Source: Pseudonocardia acidicola | GTDB lineage: Bacteria > Actinomycetota > Actinomycetes > Mycobacteriales > Pseudonocardiaceae | Reading direction: 5' to 3' | NCBI RefSeq assembly: GCF_012911935.1 | Contig: NZ_JAAXLA010000019.1 | Location: 36,303 to 100,302 of the forward strand | Length of the DNA stretch: 64,000 bases | Part shown: positions 36,231 through 45,851 of the stretch, piece by piece | Numbering within the stretch: position 1 is the first letter of the stretch | How the letters are laid out: each line of letters starts with the position of its first letter | The notes under the pieces: generated by a model | Database searches by the model: none | The model's input: only the letters and a program-made list of their open reading frames with translations | What the model was told of the DNA's origin: nothing | Translations under genes and position numbers: made by a program

Positions 36231-37238
36231 TCACCCGGTCAGCTCACGCAGCTTCGGCAGCACGTCCTCGGTGAGCTGGGTGAGGAAGCGCTCCTGGTCG
36301 TGGCCGGGGCCGTGGAAGACAAGGTGGTCGAGCCCGGCATCGAGGTAGGGCTTGATCTGCGCGACCGCCTCGTCGGGATCGGAGGCGACGATCCAGCGCT
36401 TGGCCACCTGCTCGATCGGCAGCTCGTCGGCCAGCCGCTCCATCTCCTCGGCGCTGTCGACACTGTGCTTCTGCTCCGGAGTCAGCGACAGCGGCGCCCA
36501 GAACCGGGTGTTCTCCAGCGCCAGCTTCGGGTCCCGGTCGTAGGAGATCTTGATCTCGATCATCCGGTCGATCTGCTCCGGATCCCGGCCGGCCGCCTCG
36601 GCACCCTCCTTGACCGCGGGCATCAGCTTGTCGGTGTAGAGCTCCATGCCCTTGCCCGACGTGCAGATGAACCCGTCGCCGGCCCGGCCGGCGTACTTGG
36701 CCACCACCGGCCCACCCGCGGCGATGTAGATCGGCACCGGCTTCTGCGGCCGGTCATAGATCTTGGCGTTGACCGTCTTGTAGTACTGGCCCTCGAAGTT
36801 GACGTTGTCCTTCGTCCACAGCTCCCGGATCAGCGCCACCGCCTCCCGCAGCCGGGCGAACCGCTCCTTGAAGTCCGGCCACTGCATCCCCGACACCGCG
36901 ATCTCGTTGAGCGCCTCACCGGTGCCCACGCCCAGCATGACCCGGTTCTCGTAGAGCAGCCCCATCGTCGCGAAGGCCTGCGCGATCACTGCCGGGTTGT
37001 ACCGGAACGTCGGGGTCAGCACCGACGTTCCGAGCTGGATCCGCGACGTCCGCTCACCCACCGCTGCCATCCAGGCCAGCGAGAACGGCGCGTGCCCGCC
37101 TTCGGCCCGCCACGGCAGGAAGTGGTCGGACACCACCGCGCTGTCCAGCCCCACCTCCTCGGCCCGCACCGAGAACTCCACCAGGTCCCGCGGCCCGAAC
37201 TGCTCCGCCGAGGCCTTGTAGCCGTAACGCACACTCAC
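36231..37238 (-). CDS. fgd: F420-dependent glucose-6-phosphate dehydrogenase
   Basis: A 335-residue LLM-class (luciferase-like TIM barrel) enzyme that oxidises glucose-6-phosphate to 6-phosphogluconolactone and reduces F420. It closely follows mycobacterial FGD along its length: [10 protein letters not shown] at the N-terminus, [85 protein letters not shown] and [11 protein letters not shown]. The GTG at 37238 has a GGGAGGAC ribosome-binding site and gives the family length; a GTG at 37268 is a weaker option. Supplies reduced F420 for other F420-dependent enzymes. Confidence 0.92.
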   Translation of the reverse strand: MSVRYGYKASAEQFGPRDLVEFSVRAEEVGLDSAVVSDHFLPWRAEGGHAPFSLAWMAAVGERTSRIQLGTSVLTPTFRYNPAVIAQAFATMGLLYENRVMLGVGTGEALNEIAVSGMQWPDFKERFARLREAVALIRELWTKDNVNFEGQYYKTVNAKIYDRPQKPVPIYIAAGGPVVAKYAGRAGDGFICTSGKGMELYTDKLMPAVKEGAEAAGRDPEQIDRMIEIKISYDRDPKLALENTRFWAPLSLTPEQKHSVDSAEEMERLADELPIEQVAKRWIVASDPDEAVAQIKPYLDAGLDHLVFHGPGHDQERFLTQLTEDVLPKLRELTG

Positions 37239-37295
37239 GTCCGCGTCCTCCCGATCGATCGTCGCCACGCCTCCCGGGCGACCACCCTCAGACTG

Positions 37296-38177
37296 CTACA
37301 CGGGATCTTCGCGTGCTGCAGCCGTGACCGTCGACACGTCCGGGAGCGCTACCGCGACGGTGGTTCCCACTTCCGCCACGCTCTGCACCTCCAGGCACCC
37401 CTGCAGCGCTTCGGTCAGGCCGCGGGCGAGCACCAGGCCGAGCCCGGTGCCCCGGGCGGGCTCGGGTTCGCCCGGCCGGGGATCGTCCCGTCCCAGCCGG
37501 TCGATCGGCATGAACAACCGGCCGAGCAGCGCCGACGGGATACCCCGCCCGTTGTCGGCCACCCGGACGATCCGCTCCTCCGTGCCCGGCGCCGGGGTGG
37601 CCTCGACGCGCACCCAGCCGGCGCCGTGGTGGTAGCGGATCCCGTTGGTGACCAGGTTGATCAGGATCTGGCGCAGCCGCCGCCGGTCGGCGCGGACCGC
37701 GCCGTCGAGCGCACTCCGGTCCAGGGTGACGCCGCGCTGCGCGGCCAGCGGGGCGAGCAGGTCCAGCACCTTCCCGACCAGGCCGGTCAGCTCCACGTCG
37801 GTGATCTGCAGCGGCAGCGCCCGCGCCTCGATCTTCGCGATGTCCAGCACGTCGTCGGCCAGGGCCAGGATGTGCGACGCGGCGCCGGCGATGTGCCGCA
37901 GCGCGTCCCGGCGGCGCTCGGGGTTCAGGTCGAGAGTGCCCAGCGGTTCGGTGGACCCGGTGATCGCCTGCAGCGGAGTGCGCAGTTCGTGCGACACCGC
38001 CGGGAGGAACTCCGATGTGACCCGGCTCGCCGCCTCGGACGCGCTGCGGGCCCAGGCCTGCGCCACCGTGAACCCGTCGGCCTCGAGCTGCCAGCACACC
38101 ACGGTGCGGGCCCGCTCGTCGTCGTCCACCACGAGGACGCGGCGCCCCGCTCGCTGCTGTCTGCTCCGGTCGGTCAC
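37296..38177 (-). CDS. Sensor histidine kinase with receiver-domain stump
   Basis: About 293 residues. HisKA has the phospho-acceptor His in FLPAVSHELRTPLQAI; HATPase_c has N-box ILINLVTNGIRYHH, G1 VRVADNGRGIP and G2 RGTGLGLVLARGL. The N-terminus RRVLVVDDDERARTVVCWQLEADGFTVAQA is the beginning of a receiver domain with the acidic pocket, but it runs at about residue 42 directly into the ASEAASRVTSEF linker, so the phospho-acceptor Asp and conserved Lys are missing. This looks like an in-frame internal deletion joining a receiver to a kinase. No membrane helices, so a soluble kinase. No cognate regulator next to it. Confidence 0.8.
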   Translation of the reverse strand: MTDRSRQQRAGRRVLVVDDDERARTVVCWQLEADGFTVAQAWARSASEAASRVTSEFLPAVSHELRTPLQAITGSTEPLGTLDLNPERRRDALRHIAGAASHILALADDVLDIAKIEARALPLQITDVELTGLVGKVLDLLAPLAAQRGVTLDRSALDGAVRADRRRLRQILINLVTNGIRYHHGAGWVRVEATPAPGTEERIVRVADNGRGIPSALLGRLFMPIDRLGRDDPRPGEPEPARGTGLGLVLARGLTEALQGCLEVQSVAEVGTTVAVALPDVSTVTAAAREDPV

Positions 38178-38336
38178 GGCGCGGTCGGCACCCCCTGCGG
38201 CGGGCCCGGTCCCGCCCGGGCGGCGTGCGACGGTTGTGTCGGCGAGCACACGGTGCCCGGGCGGCGCCCGGCCCGGCAACCGGGCTGGCGGGCGGTTCGG
38301 GTCGCCAGCTGCGGGCGCACGCGGCAGGGTGGAGCC

Positions 38337-39110
38337 ATGACGATCACCGGGCCGGTTCCAGAGCCGGTGAGCACGGTGGCGCCGCGGCTGCGCCGCCCAC
38401 GGCTGATGCGCCAGGACTGGCGGGACATCGCCTTCCTGCACTGGGCCGTCGATCCGGACGCGGTCGCCGGGTTCATGCCACCCGGCGTGTACCCCGACAC
38501 CCTCGACGGCAGCACCTACGTCGGCCTCGTCCCGTTCCGGATGGTCGACGCCGGCTTCGCGCGCGGCCCCGCGATCCCCTGGGCGGGCACCTTCCTCGAG
38601 ACCAACGTCCGGCTCTACTCCGTCGACGGCACCGGCCGGCGCGGGATCGTCTTCCTCAGCCTGGACACCGACCGGGCGGTCGTCGTCGCCGGCGCGCGCA
38701 CCGTGTCCGGTCTGCCCTACCGCTGGGCCCGCATGCACTACCGGCGCCGCCGGACCGGCGCGACGATCGAGCACACCTACACCGCGGCGCTGCGCCGGCC
38801 GGGCCGGCGGCCCCGCAGCCGGATCGTGGTGCGCTCCGGCGGCCCGGTGGCAGCCGCCCCGCTCGACGAGTTCCTCACCGCCCGCTGGGGCCTGCACGTG
38901 GCCCACCTGGGACGTACCTGGTACATCCCCAACGCACACCCGGCCTGGCCGCTGCGCGCCGCCCGGGTCACCGAACTCGACGACGACCTGCTCGCCTCGG
39001 TCGGGTTCGGCGACCTCGCTGGCCGCCCGCCGGACCTCGTCGCGTTCAGCGACGGCGTGCGCACCGAGTTCGGCCCACCCGTCCTCGCGACGACCCCCCG
39101 GGACCGATGA
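38337..39110 (+). CDS. YqjF-family (DUF2071) protein
   Basis: A 257-residue DUF2071 protein: LMRQDWRDIAFLHWAVDPDAVAGFMPPG, TYVGLVPFRMVD, TFLETNVRLYSVDGTGRRGIVFLSLD, YRWARM. The domain resembles acetoacetate-decarboxylase-like folds; function is not known. A GGTGGAGCC sequence precedes the ATG. The stop overlaps the start of the following acyl-CoA synthetase remnant (ATGA), showing a former operon. Divergent from the histidine kinase. Confidence 0.85.
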   Translation: MTITGPVPEPVSTVAPRLRRPRLMRQDWRDIAFLHWAVDPDAVAGFMPPGVYPDTLDGSTYVGLVPFRMVDAGFARGPAIPWAGTFLETNVRLYSVDGTGRRGIVFLSLDTDRAVVVAGARTVSGLPYRWARMHYRRRRTGATIEHTYTAALRRPGRRPRSRIVVRSGGPVAAAPLDEFLTARWGLHVAHLGRTWYIPNAHPAWPLRAARVTELDDDLLASVGFGDLAGRPPDLVAFSDGVRTEFGPPVLATTPRDR

Positions 39111-39620
39111 CCGCGTTGAGCATCCGCTGGCCGGGCACGCCGACCGGCGCCCCGGCGCGCCGTTCCTGGTGTTCGAGCGCGCGCCCGGCGACGTCGCGGA
39201 GATCAGCCGGGCGGAGATGGACGCCCGGGCCTCCCGCACCGCGGGCGCCCTCGTCGGCCGCGGCATCGGCCCCGGCGACCGGTTCAACGTCCACCTGACC
39301 AACCGCCCCGCGTTCTACGACCTCTGGTTCGCCGCGGCCACGATCGTCGGCGTCGACGAGCCCTGGGGCCGGCCCGACGATCATGCCGGGGCCACGCCGG
39401 TGTCCCCCACCGACACCCTCGGCTGCGGATCGTCGACGAGCGCGGGCGCGACGTGGCCCCCGGCGAGCCCGTTGAGCTGCTGGTGGGCGGCGAGCCGGGG
39501 CGGACCCTGATGGCGGGCTACCTGGACGACCCGGAGGCCGCCGGTCGGCCGCTGCGGAGCACCCGCCGCCCCACCGCTCGGCGCCGTCGACCGGGCGCGA
39601 CGGACGCCGCGTTGCACAGA
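39107..39620 (+). pseudogene. AMP-dependent synthetase/ligase remnant
   Basis: After ATGACCGC, one base is missing; the next frame reads VEHPLAGHADRRPGAPFLVFERAPG, then ISRAEMDARASRTAGALVGRGIGPGDRFNVHLTNRP, the start of an acyl-CoA/AMP ligase. The core (P-loop, TSGTTG and adenylation domain) is absent: it jumps at about 39355 to sequence that, after another shift, reads RIVDERGRDVAPGEPVELLVGGEP and AGYLDDPEAA, matching the distal half of such enzymes. At least two frameshifts and a deletion of about 250 codons. Non-functional. It was co-translated with the DUF2071 gene. Confidence 0.7.
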
Positions 39621-39661
39621 TCCGGCCACGGGCACGTGGAAGATCCTCGTAGGATCGCCGG

Positions 39662-41506
<1,845 letters not shown>

Positions 41507-41518
41507 CCCGCCGGTGCT

Positions 41519-41597
41519 CGACTCGTGGGGCGGGAAGTGCCGACTCGCGCTCCCGAAACCGCCGACTCGCGCTCCCGGAAGTGCCGACTCGCGGGGG
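41519..41597. repeat. 22-bp-period repeat array, four units
   Basis: CGACTCG recurs at 41519, 41541, 41563 and 41585, exactly 22 bp apart; the middle units are CGACTCGCGCTCCCG followed by GAAACCGC or GAAGTGC. It starts 13 bp after the recQ stop. The array at 12587 is the same family in opposite orientation (both end with CGACTCGCGGGGG). Confidence 0.8.
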
Positions 41598-41683
41598 TGG
41601 GAGAGCGCCCTCCCCGTGCGTAGCCTGACGACGGAGCGAAATGAAATCCTCCAGTGACGTGTCGTCCGGATTGGGGCCTCGCC

Positions 41684-42892
41684 ATGACCGAAGTGGCCGA
41701 CCAGCAGGTGTCGACGTTCCCGATGCAGCGCGCCTGCCCCTTCAGCCCGCCGGCCGAGTACCGCGAGCTCCGCGAGACCACCCCGATCGCCCGTGCTCTG
41801 CTGCCGTCCGGGCGGCATGCCTGGTTGGTGACCAGGCACGCGGACGTGCGCGCGATGTTGACCGACCCGCGGTTCAGCTCCGATCGCCGCCACCCCGACT
41901 TCCCGCGGCTGATCAAGTTCCCGCAGCCCAACTCGAACTTCACTCCGTCGCTGATCTCGATGGACCCGCCCGAACACGGTCCGGCACGGCGCGCGGTGGT
42001 CGGCGAGTTCACCGTCAAGCGGATCCAGGAACTGCGGCCGCGGATCCAGGAGATCGTGGACGACTGCATCGACGCGATGCTGGCCGGGCCGCGCCCGACG
42101 GACCTGGTGCAGGCGCTCTCGCTGCCGGTGCCTTCGCTGGTCATCTGCGAGCTGCTCGGCGTGCCCTATGCCGACCACGACTTCTTCCAGTCACGGACGA
42201 GACTGCTGATCAGCCGCACCTCGAGCGCGCAGCAGCGGCAGACCGGGATCGACGAACTCAGGTCCTACCTCGACGACCTGGTCACCGAGAAGGAACGCGA
42301 GCCGGCCGACGACCTGCTCAGCCGGCAGCTGCTCAAACAGCGCGAGACCGGCACCGAGGACCACGCAGCGCTGGTCGGGCTCGCCTTCCTGCTGCTGCTC
42401 GCCGGGCACGAGACCACCGCGAACATGATCTCGCTGGGCACCGTCGCACTGCTGAAGAACCCCGAGCAGCTCGCCATCGTCACGGCCGACCCGGGCAAGA
42501 CGCCCGCCGCCGTCGAGGAGTTGCTGCGGTATTTCACCATCGTCGACACGGCGACGTCGCGACTGGCGCTCGACGACGTGGAGCTGGGCGGGGTGCACAT
42601 CCGGGCCGGGGAGGGCGTGATAGCGCTGGGCAACGCGGCCAACCGCGATCCGGAGGCCTTCGACGACCCGGACGCCCTCGACGTCGAGCGCGGCGCCCGG
42701 CATCACGTGGCGTTCGGTTTCGGCGCCCACCAGTGTCTCGGGCAGAACCTGGCGCGGACGGAGCTGCAGATCGTGTTCGACACGCTGTTCCGGCGCATCC
42801 CCGGGCTGCGGCTGGCGACCACCGTCGACGAGCTGCCGTTCAAGGACGACGTCTTCATCTACGGCATCCACGCGCTCCCGGTGACCTGGTGA
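41684..42892 (+). CDS. Cytochrome P450
   Basis: A 402-residue class I bacterial P450. The I-helix oxygen-binding motif is LLLLAGHETTANM, the K-helix ExxR is EELLRY, the heme ligand is Cys351 in FGFGAHQCLGQNLAR. Length and sequence character place it near the CYP105/CYP107 group, which hydroxylate varied small molecules; substrate unknown. It is 12 bp upstream of a ferredoxin gene, its likely electron donor. An upstream GTG (41654) is in frame but lacks a ribosome-binding site. Confidence 0.95.
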   Translation: MTEVADQQVSTFPMQRACPFSPPAEYRELRETTPIARALLPSGRHAWLVTRHADVRAMLTDPRFSSDRRHPDFPRLIKFPQPNSNFTPSLISMDPPEHGPARRAVVGEFTVKRIQELRPRIQEIVDDCIDAMLAGPRPTDLVQALSLPVPSLVICELLGVPYADHDFFQSRTRLLISRTSSAQQRQTGIDELRSYLDDLVTEKEREPADDLLSRQLLKQRETGTEDHAALVGLAFLLLLAGHETTANMISLGTVALLKNPEQLAIVTADPGKTPAAVEELLRYFTIVDTATSRLALDDVELGGVHIRAGEGVIALGNAANRDPEAFDDPDALDVERGARHHVAFGFGAHQCLGQNLARTELQIVFDTLFRRIPGLRLATTVDELPFKDDVFIYGIHALPVTW

Positions 42893-42904
42893 GGAGGAGT
42901 CGCC

Positions 42905-43102
42905 ATGCGGATCGTGGCGGACACCGGACGTTGCGTGGGCGCCGGGCAGTGCGTGCTCACCGCGCCGGACATCTTCGATCAGGACGAGGATGAGGGAACG
43001 GTCGTGCTGCGCACCGCCCAGGTGAGCGGAGACGCCCTCGAACGCGTGCGGCAGGCCGTGCACATCTGCCCCAGCCAAGCGCTCTCGCTGTGCGAGGACT
43101 GA
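42905..43102 (+). CDS. [3Fe-4S]-type ferredoxin
   Basis: A 65-residue ferredoxin with cluster ligands Cys10, Cys16 (CVGAGQC) and Cys55 (HICPSQAL), the pattern of actinobacterial P450 partner ferredoxins, which lack the fourth Cys. A GAGGAGG ribosome-binding site precedes the ATG. It transfers electrons to the adjacent P450; no ferredoxin reductase gene is in the window. Confidence 0.93.
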   Translation: MRIVADTGRCVGAGQCVLTAPDIFDQDEDEGTVVLRTAQVSGDALERVRQAVHICPSQALSLCED

Positions 43103-43142
43103 GCCGGGCTGCGCCGCTTCTGTCATCACCGTCCTGCACAGC

Positions 43143-43186
43143 GCCGATCATCAGCCGATCATCAGCCGATCATCAGCCGATCATCA
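43143..43186. repeat. 11-bp tandem repeat, four perfect copies
   Basis: GCCGATCATCA is repeated four times without mismatch (43143, 43154, 43165, 43176) just upstream of the promoter region of the gamma-glutamyl hydrolase gene, ending 60 bp before its ATG. One helical turn per unit would place four sites on one DNA face. Confidence 0.9.
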
Positions 43187-43246
43187 CCGGTAGCGTCGAT
43201 CCCGGGGCCCGCCCAGCCCCGCGGATCACGACAGGAGCGTGCCGCC

Positions 43247-44065
43247 ATGACCCCTCGCCAGGGCCTGCTCTCGCTGGAGAACCTGCGCGTCCTGGCGGAC
43301 GAGGAGCAGCACACCGTCGCGGCGCGGATGGCGGACCCGCCGCGACGGCCGTTGATCGGCCTGACCACGTACGGCGAGCGGGCCCGGTACCTGGTCTGGG
43401 ACCACCAGGCTGCGCTCCTGCCCCGCAGCTACGTCGACGTCGTCACCGCCTCCGGCGGCGCCCCCGTGTTGCTGCCCCCGGTGCTCGCCGCGGCCGAGGC
43501 CGTCGCGGCGCTCGACGCCCTCATCCTCACCGGCGGCCCGGACATCGGACCCGGTCACTACGGCGCAGCGCCGCATCCCGAGGCCTTCACCCCGCGCCCC
43601 GAGCGCGACGCGACCGAGCTGGTGATCCTGCACCGGGCCCTGGACCGGGGCATCCCGGTACTCGGCGTGTGCCGCGGCGCGCAACTGCTCAACGTCGGCC
43701 TCGGCGGCACGCTCAGCCAGCACCTGCCCGAGGTGCTCGGCCACGAACGGCACAACCCGGCGCCCGGGGTGTTCGGCCCGACCGCGGTGCGGCTGACCGC
43801 CGGCAGCCGCACCGCCGAACTGCTCGGCGAGCGCGCGCTCGTGCACTGCCACCATCACCAGGCGATCGACCGGCTCGGCCGGGGACTGGTCGCGACCGGA
43901 CGGGCCGAGGACGGCACGATCGAGGCCGTCGAGCTGGCCGGGCACCGCTTCGTCGTGGGCGTGCAGTGGCACCCGGAGCAGGACGTCACGGACATCCGGC
44001 TGGTCAGCGCGCTCGTGAGAGCCGCTGAGCTCGCCGCCGGACGACACGAGGAGGTGGACCGGTGA
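43247..44065 (+). CDS. Class I glutamine amidotransferase-like gamma-glutamyl-GABA hydrolase (PuuD type)
   Basis: A 272-residue peptidase C26/PuuD-like enzyme. The nucleophile Cys lies in VLGVCRGAQLLNVGLGG (near residue 142) and the His of the triad in VQWHPEQ (near 242). PuuD releases GABA from gamma-glutamyl-GABA in polyamine catabolism. The GTGA overlap with the next SDR suggests a two-gene operon; actinobacteria often place such genes near gamma-glutamylpolyamine synthetases, which are absent here. An inner ATG at 43328 is an alternative start. Confidence 0.85.
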   Translation: MTPRQGLLSLENLRVLADEEQHTVAARMADPPRRPLIGLTTYGERARYLVWDHQAALLPRSYVDVVTASGGAPVLLPPVLAAAEAVAALDALILTGGPDIGPGHYGAAPHPEAFTPRPERDATELVILHRALDRGIPVLGVCRGAQLLNVGLGGTLSQHLPEVLGHERHNPAPGVFGPTAVRLTAGSRTAELLGERALVHCHHHQAIDRLGRGLVATGRAEDGTIEAVELAGHRFVVGVQWHPEQDVTDIRLVSALVRAAELAAGRHEEVDR

Positions 44066-44847
44066 CCACACCGGCACCCGGCATCCGGCGGTTCGACGGC
44101 CGGACCGCGGTGATCACGGGCGCGGCGAGCGGGATCGGGCTCGCCACCGCGCGACGGCTGGCGGCCGAGGGCGCCCGGGTGGTGATCGGGGACGTCGACG
44201 CAGGCGGCGGAAAGGCCGCCGCGGCCGAGGTCGACGGCCTGTTCGTGCCGACCGACGTCACCTCCGAGGCAGCCGTCGCAGCCCTGTTCGACGCGGCCGC
44301 GACGACCTGCGGCGGCGTGGACGTCGCGTTCAACAACGCCGGCATCTCCCCGCCCGACGACGCCTCCATCCTCACCACCGGACCGGACGCCTGGCATCGG
44401 GTGCAGGAGGTGAACCTGACCTCGGTGTACCTGTGCTGCCGGGCCGCGATCCCGCACATGCAGCGCGCCGGGCGCGGCTCGATCGTCAACACCGCCTCGT
44501 TCGTCGCGGTCATGGGCTCGGCGACCTCGCAGATCTCCTACACCGCGGCCAAGGGCGGGGTGCTCGCGCTGTCCCGCGAGCTCGGGGTGCAGTTCGCCCG
44601 CGAGGGCATCCGGGTCAACGCGCTGTGCCCGGGTCCGGTGAACACCCCGCTGCTGCAGGAACTGTTCGCCGCCGACCCCGAACGCGCCCAGCGCCGGCTC
44701 GTGCACGTGCCGTCGGGCCGGTTCGCGGAGCCGTCGGAGATCGCCGCCGCCGTCGCGTTCCTGGCCAGCGACGACGCCTCGTTCATCACGGCGTCGACGT
44801 TCCTGGTCGACGGCGGGATCTCCGGCGCCTACGTCACCCCGCTGTAG
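44062..44847 (+). CDS. SDR-family oxidoreductase (3-oxoacyl reductase-like)
   Basis: A 261-residue SDR with AVITGAASGIGLATARRLA, FNNAGISPPD, the catalytic YTAAKGG and NTASFVAV, and GRFAEPSEIAAAVAFLASDDASFITASTFLVDGG. GTG start overlapping the PuuD-like stop. Translationally coupled, so it may reduce or oxidise an aldehyde made in polyamine or amino-alcohol catabolism; substrate unproven. Confidence 0.88.
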   Translation: MTTPAPGIRRFDGRTAVITGAASGIGLATARRLAAEGARVVIGDVDAGGGKAAAAEVDGLFVPTDVTSEAAVAALFDAAATTCGGVDVAFNNAGISPPDDASILTTGPDAWHRVQEVNLTSVYLCCRAAIPHMQRAGRGSIVNTASFVAVMGSATSQISYTAAKGGVLALSRELGVQFAREGIRVNALCPGPVNTPLLQELFAADPERAQRRLVHVPSGRFAEPSEIAAAVAFLASDDASFITASTFLVDGGISGAYVTPL

Positions 44848-44851
44848 ACCG

Positions 44852-45697
44852 CTACAGCATCTCCAGGGGCCGCGGCCGGGTCGGCGGCGGGAACGCCGCG
44901 TCGAGCTCGGCCAGGTCCTCGGGGGTGAGCCGGATGTCGCGGGCGGCGGCGTTCTCCCGGACGTGCTCGGGGTTGGCCGCGCGCGGGATGGTGTTGACGC
45001 CGTCCAGGCGCAGCACCCAGGCCAGGGCGATCTGGGCCGGAGTGGCGTCGTGCCGCCGCGCGACCTCGTACAGCACCGGGTGGCCGAGCAACCGGCCCTG
45101 CTCGATCGGCGAGTACGCCATGATCGGGATGTTCTGCCGGAACAGCCACGGGATGAGGTCGTACTCGGGGCCGCGGCGGGTCAGGTTGTAGAGGATCTGA
45201 TCGGTCTGGCACCGGTCGCCGCCGGGCAGACCCATCAGCTCGACCATGTCGTCGAGGTCGAGGTTGCTCACGCCCCAGTATCGGATCAGGCCCGCGGCCA
45301 TCAGGTCGGCGAACCCGGCGAGGGTCTCGATGAGCGGGATCCGGCCCCGCCAGTGCAGCAGGTACAGGTCGATGCGGTCGGTGCCCAGCCGTGCCAGGCT
45401 GGCCTCGCAGGCCCGCACGGTGCCGACCCGGGTGGCGTGGTGCGGCATCACCTTGTCCACCAGGAACACCTCGTCGCGGCGACCCGCGATCGCCACGCCG
45501 ACCAGTTCCTCGGATGCGCCGTCGGCGTACATCTCGGCGGTGTCGACCACGGTCATCCCGAGGTCGAGGCCCAGCCGCAACGCGGCGATCTCGTCGGCAC
45601 GCCGGGCGGGACTCTCCGCGAAGTGCCACGTGCCCTGCCCGAGCGCCGCGATGGTCTCCCCGGACGGCAGAACCACCGATCGCACCGCTGTCGTCAT
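44852..45697 (-). CDS. Aldo/keto reductase
   Basis: A 281-residue aldo/keto reductase. Tetrad: Asp and Tyr in VVDTAEMYADG, Lys in FLVDKVMP, His in LYLLHWRG. SNLDLDDMV and NTIPRAANPEHV are the usual NADPH-side motifs. The ATG at 45697 has an AGGAGGCG ribosome-binding site. Convergent with the SDR gene, four bases apart. Substrate unknown. Confidence 0.9.
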   Translation of the reverse strand: MTTAVRSVVLPSGETIAALGQGTWHFAESPARRADEIAALRLGLDLGMTVVDTAEMYADGASEELVGVAIAGRRDEVFLVDKVMPHHATRVGTVRACEASLARLGTDRIDLYLLHWRGRIPLIETLAGFADLMAAGLIRYWGVSNLDLDDMVELMGLPGGDRCQTDQILYNLTRRGPEYDLIPWLFRQNIPIMAYSPIEQGRLLGHPVLYEVARRHDATPAQIALAWVLRLDGVNTIPRAANPEHVRENAAARDIRLTPEDLAELDAAFPPPTRPRPLEML

Positions 45698-45851
45698 CAC
45701 GCCTCCTGGAACGCCGGCGACGAGATCCACCACCCCGCCGCCGGCCTGGTCCCAGGTTGCGCCCGACACCGGTGCCCGCACCTCCACCCGGGGTGACCGC
45801 GTCGTAGCTGCCCGCTGGTCCTGCCGGGTCGAGACCGTGATCGACGGCCGG

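Noticed and set aside
41654..41684. Upstream GTG as P450 start
   Set aside because: Adds 10 residues with no family match and no ribosome-binding site; ATG at 41684 fits the family.
43143..43186. Tandem 11-bp repeats considered as a CRISPR remnant
   Set aside because: Units are contiguous, identical and have no spacers; no cas genes in the window. The same holds for 14-bp repeats at 34247.
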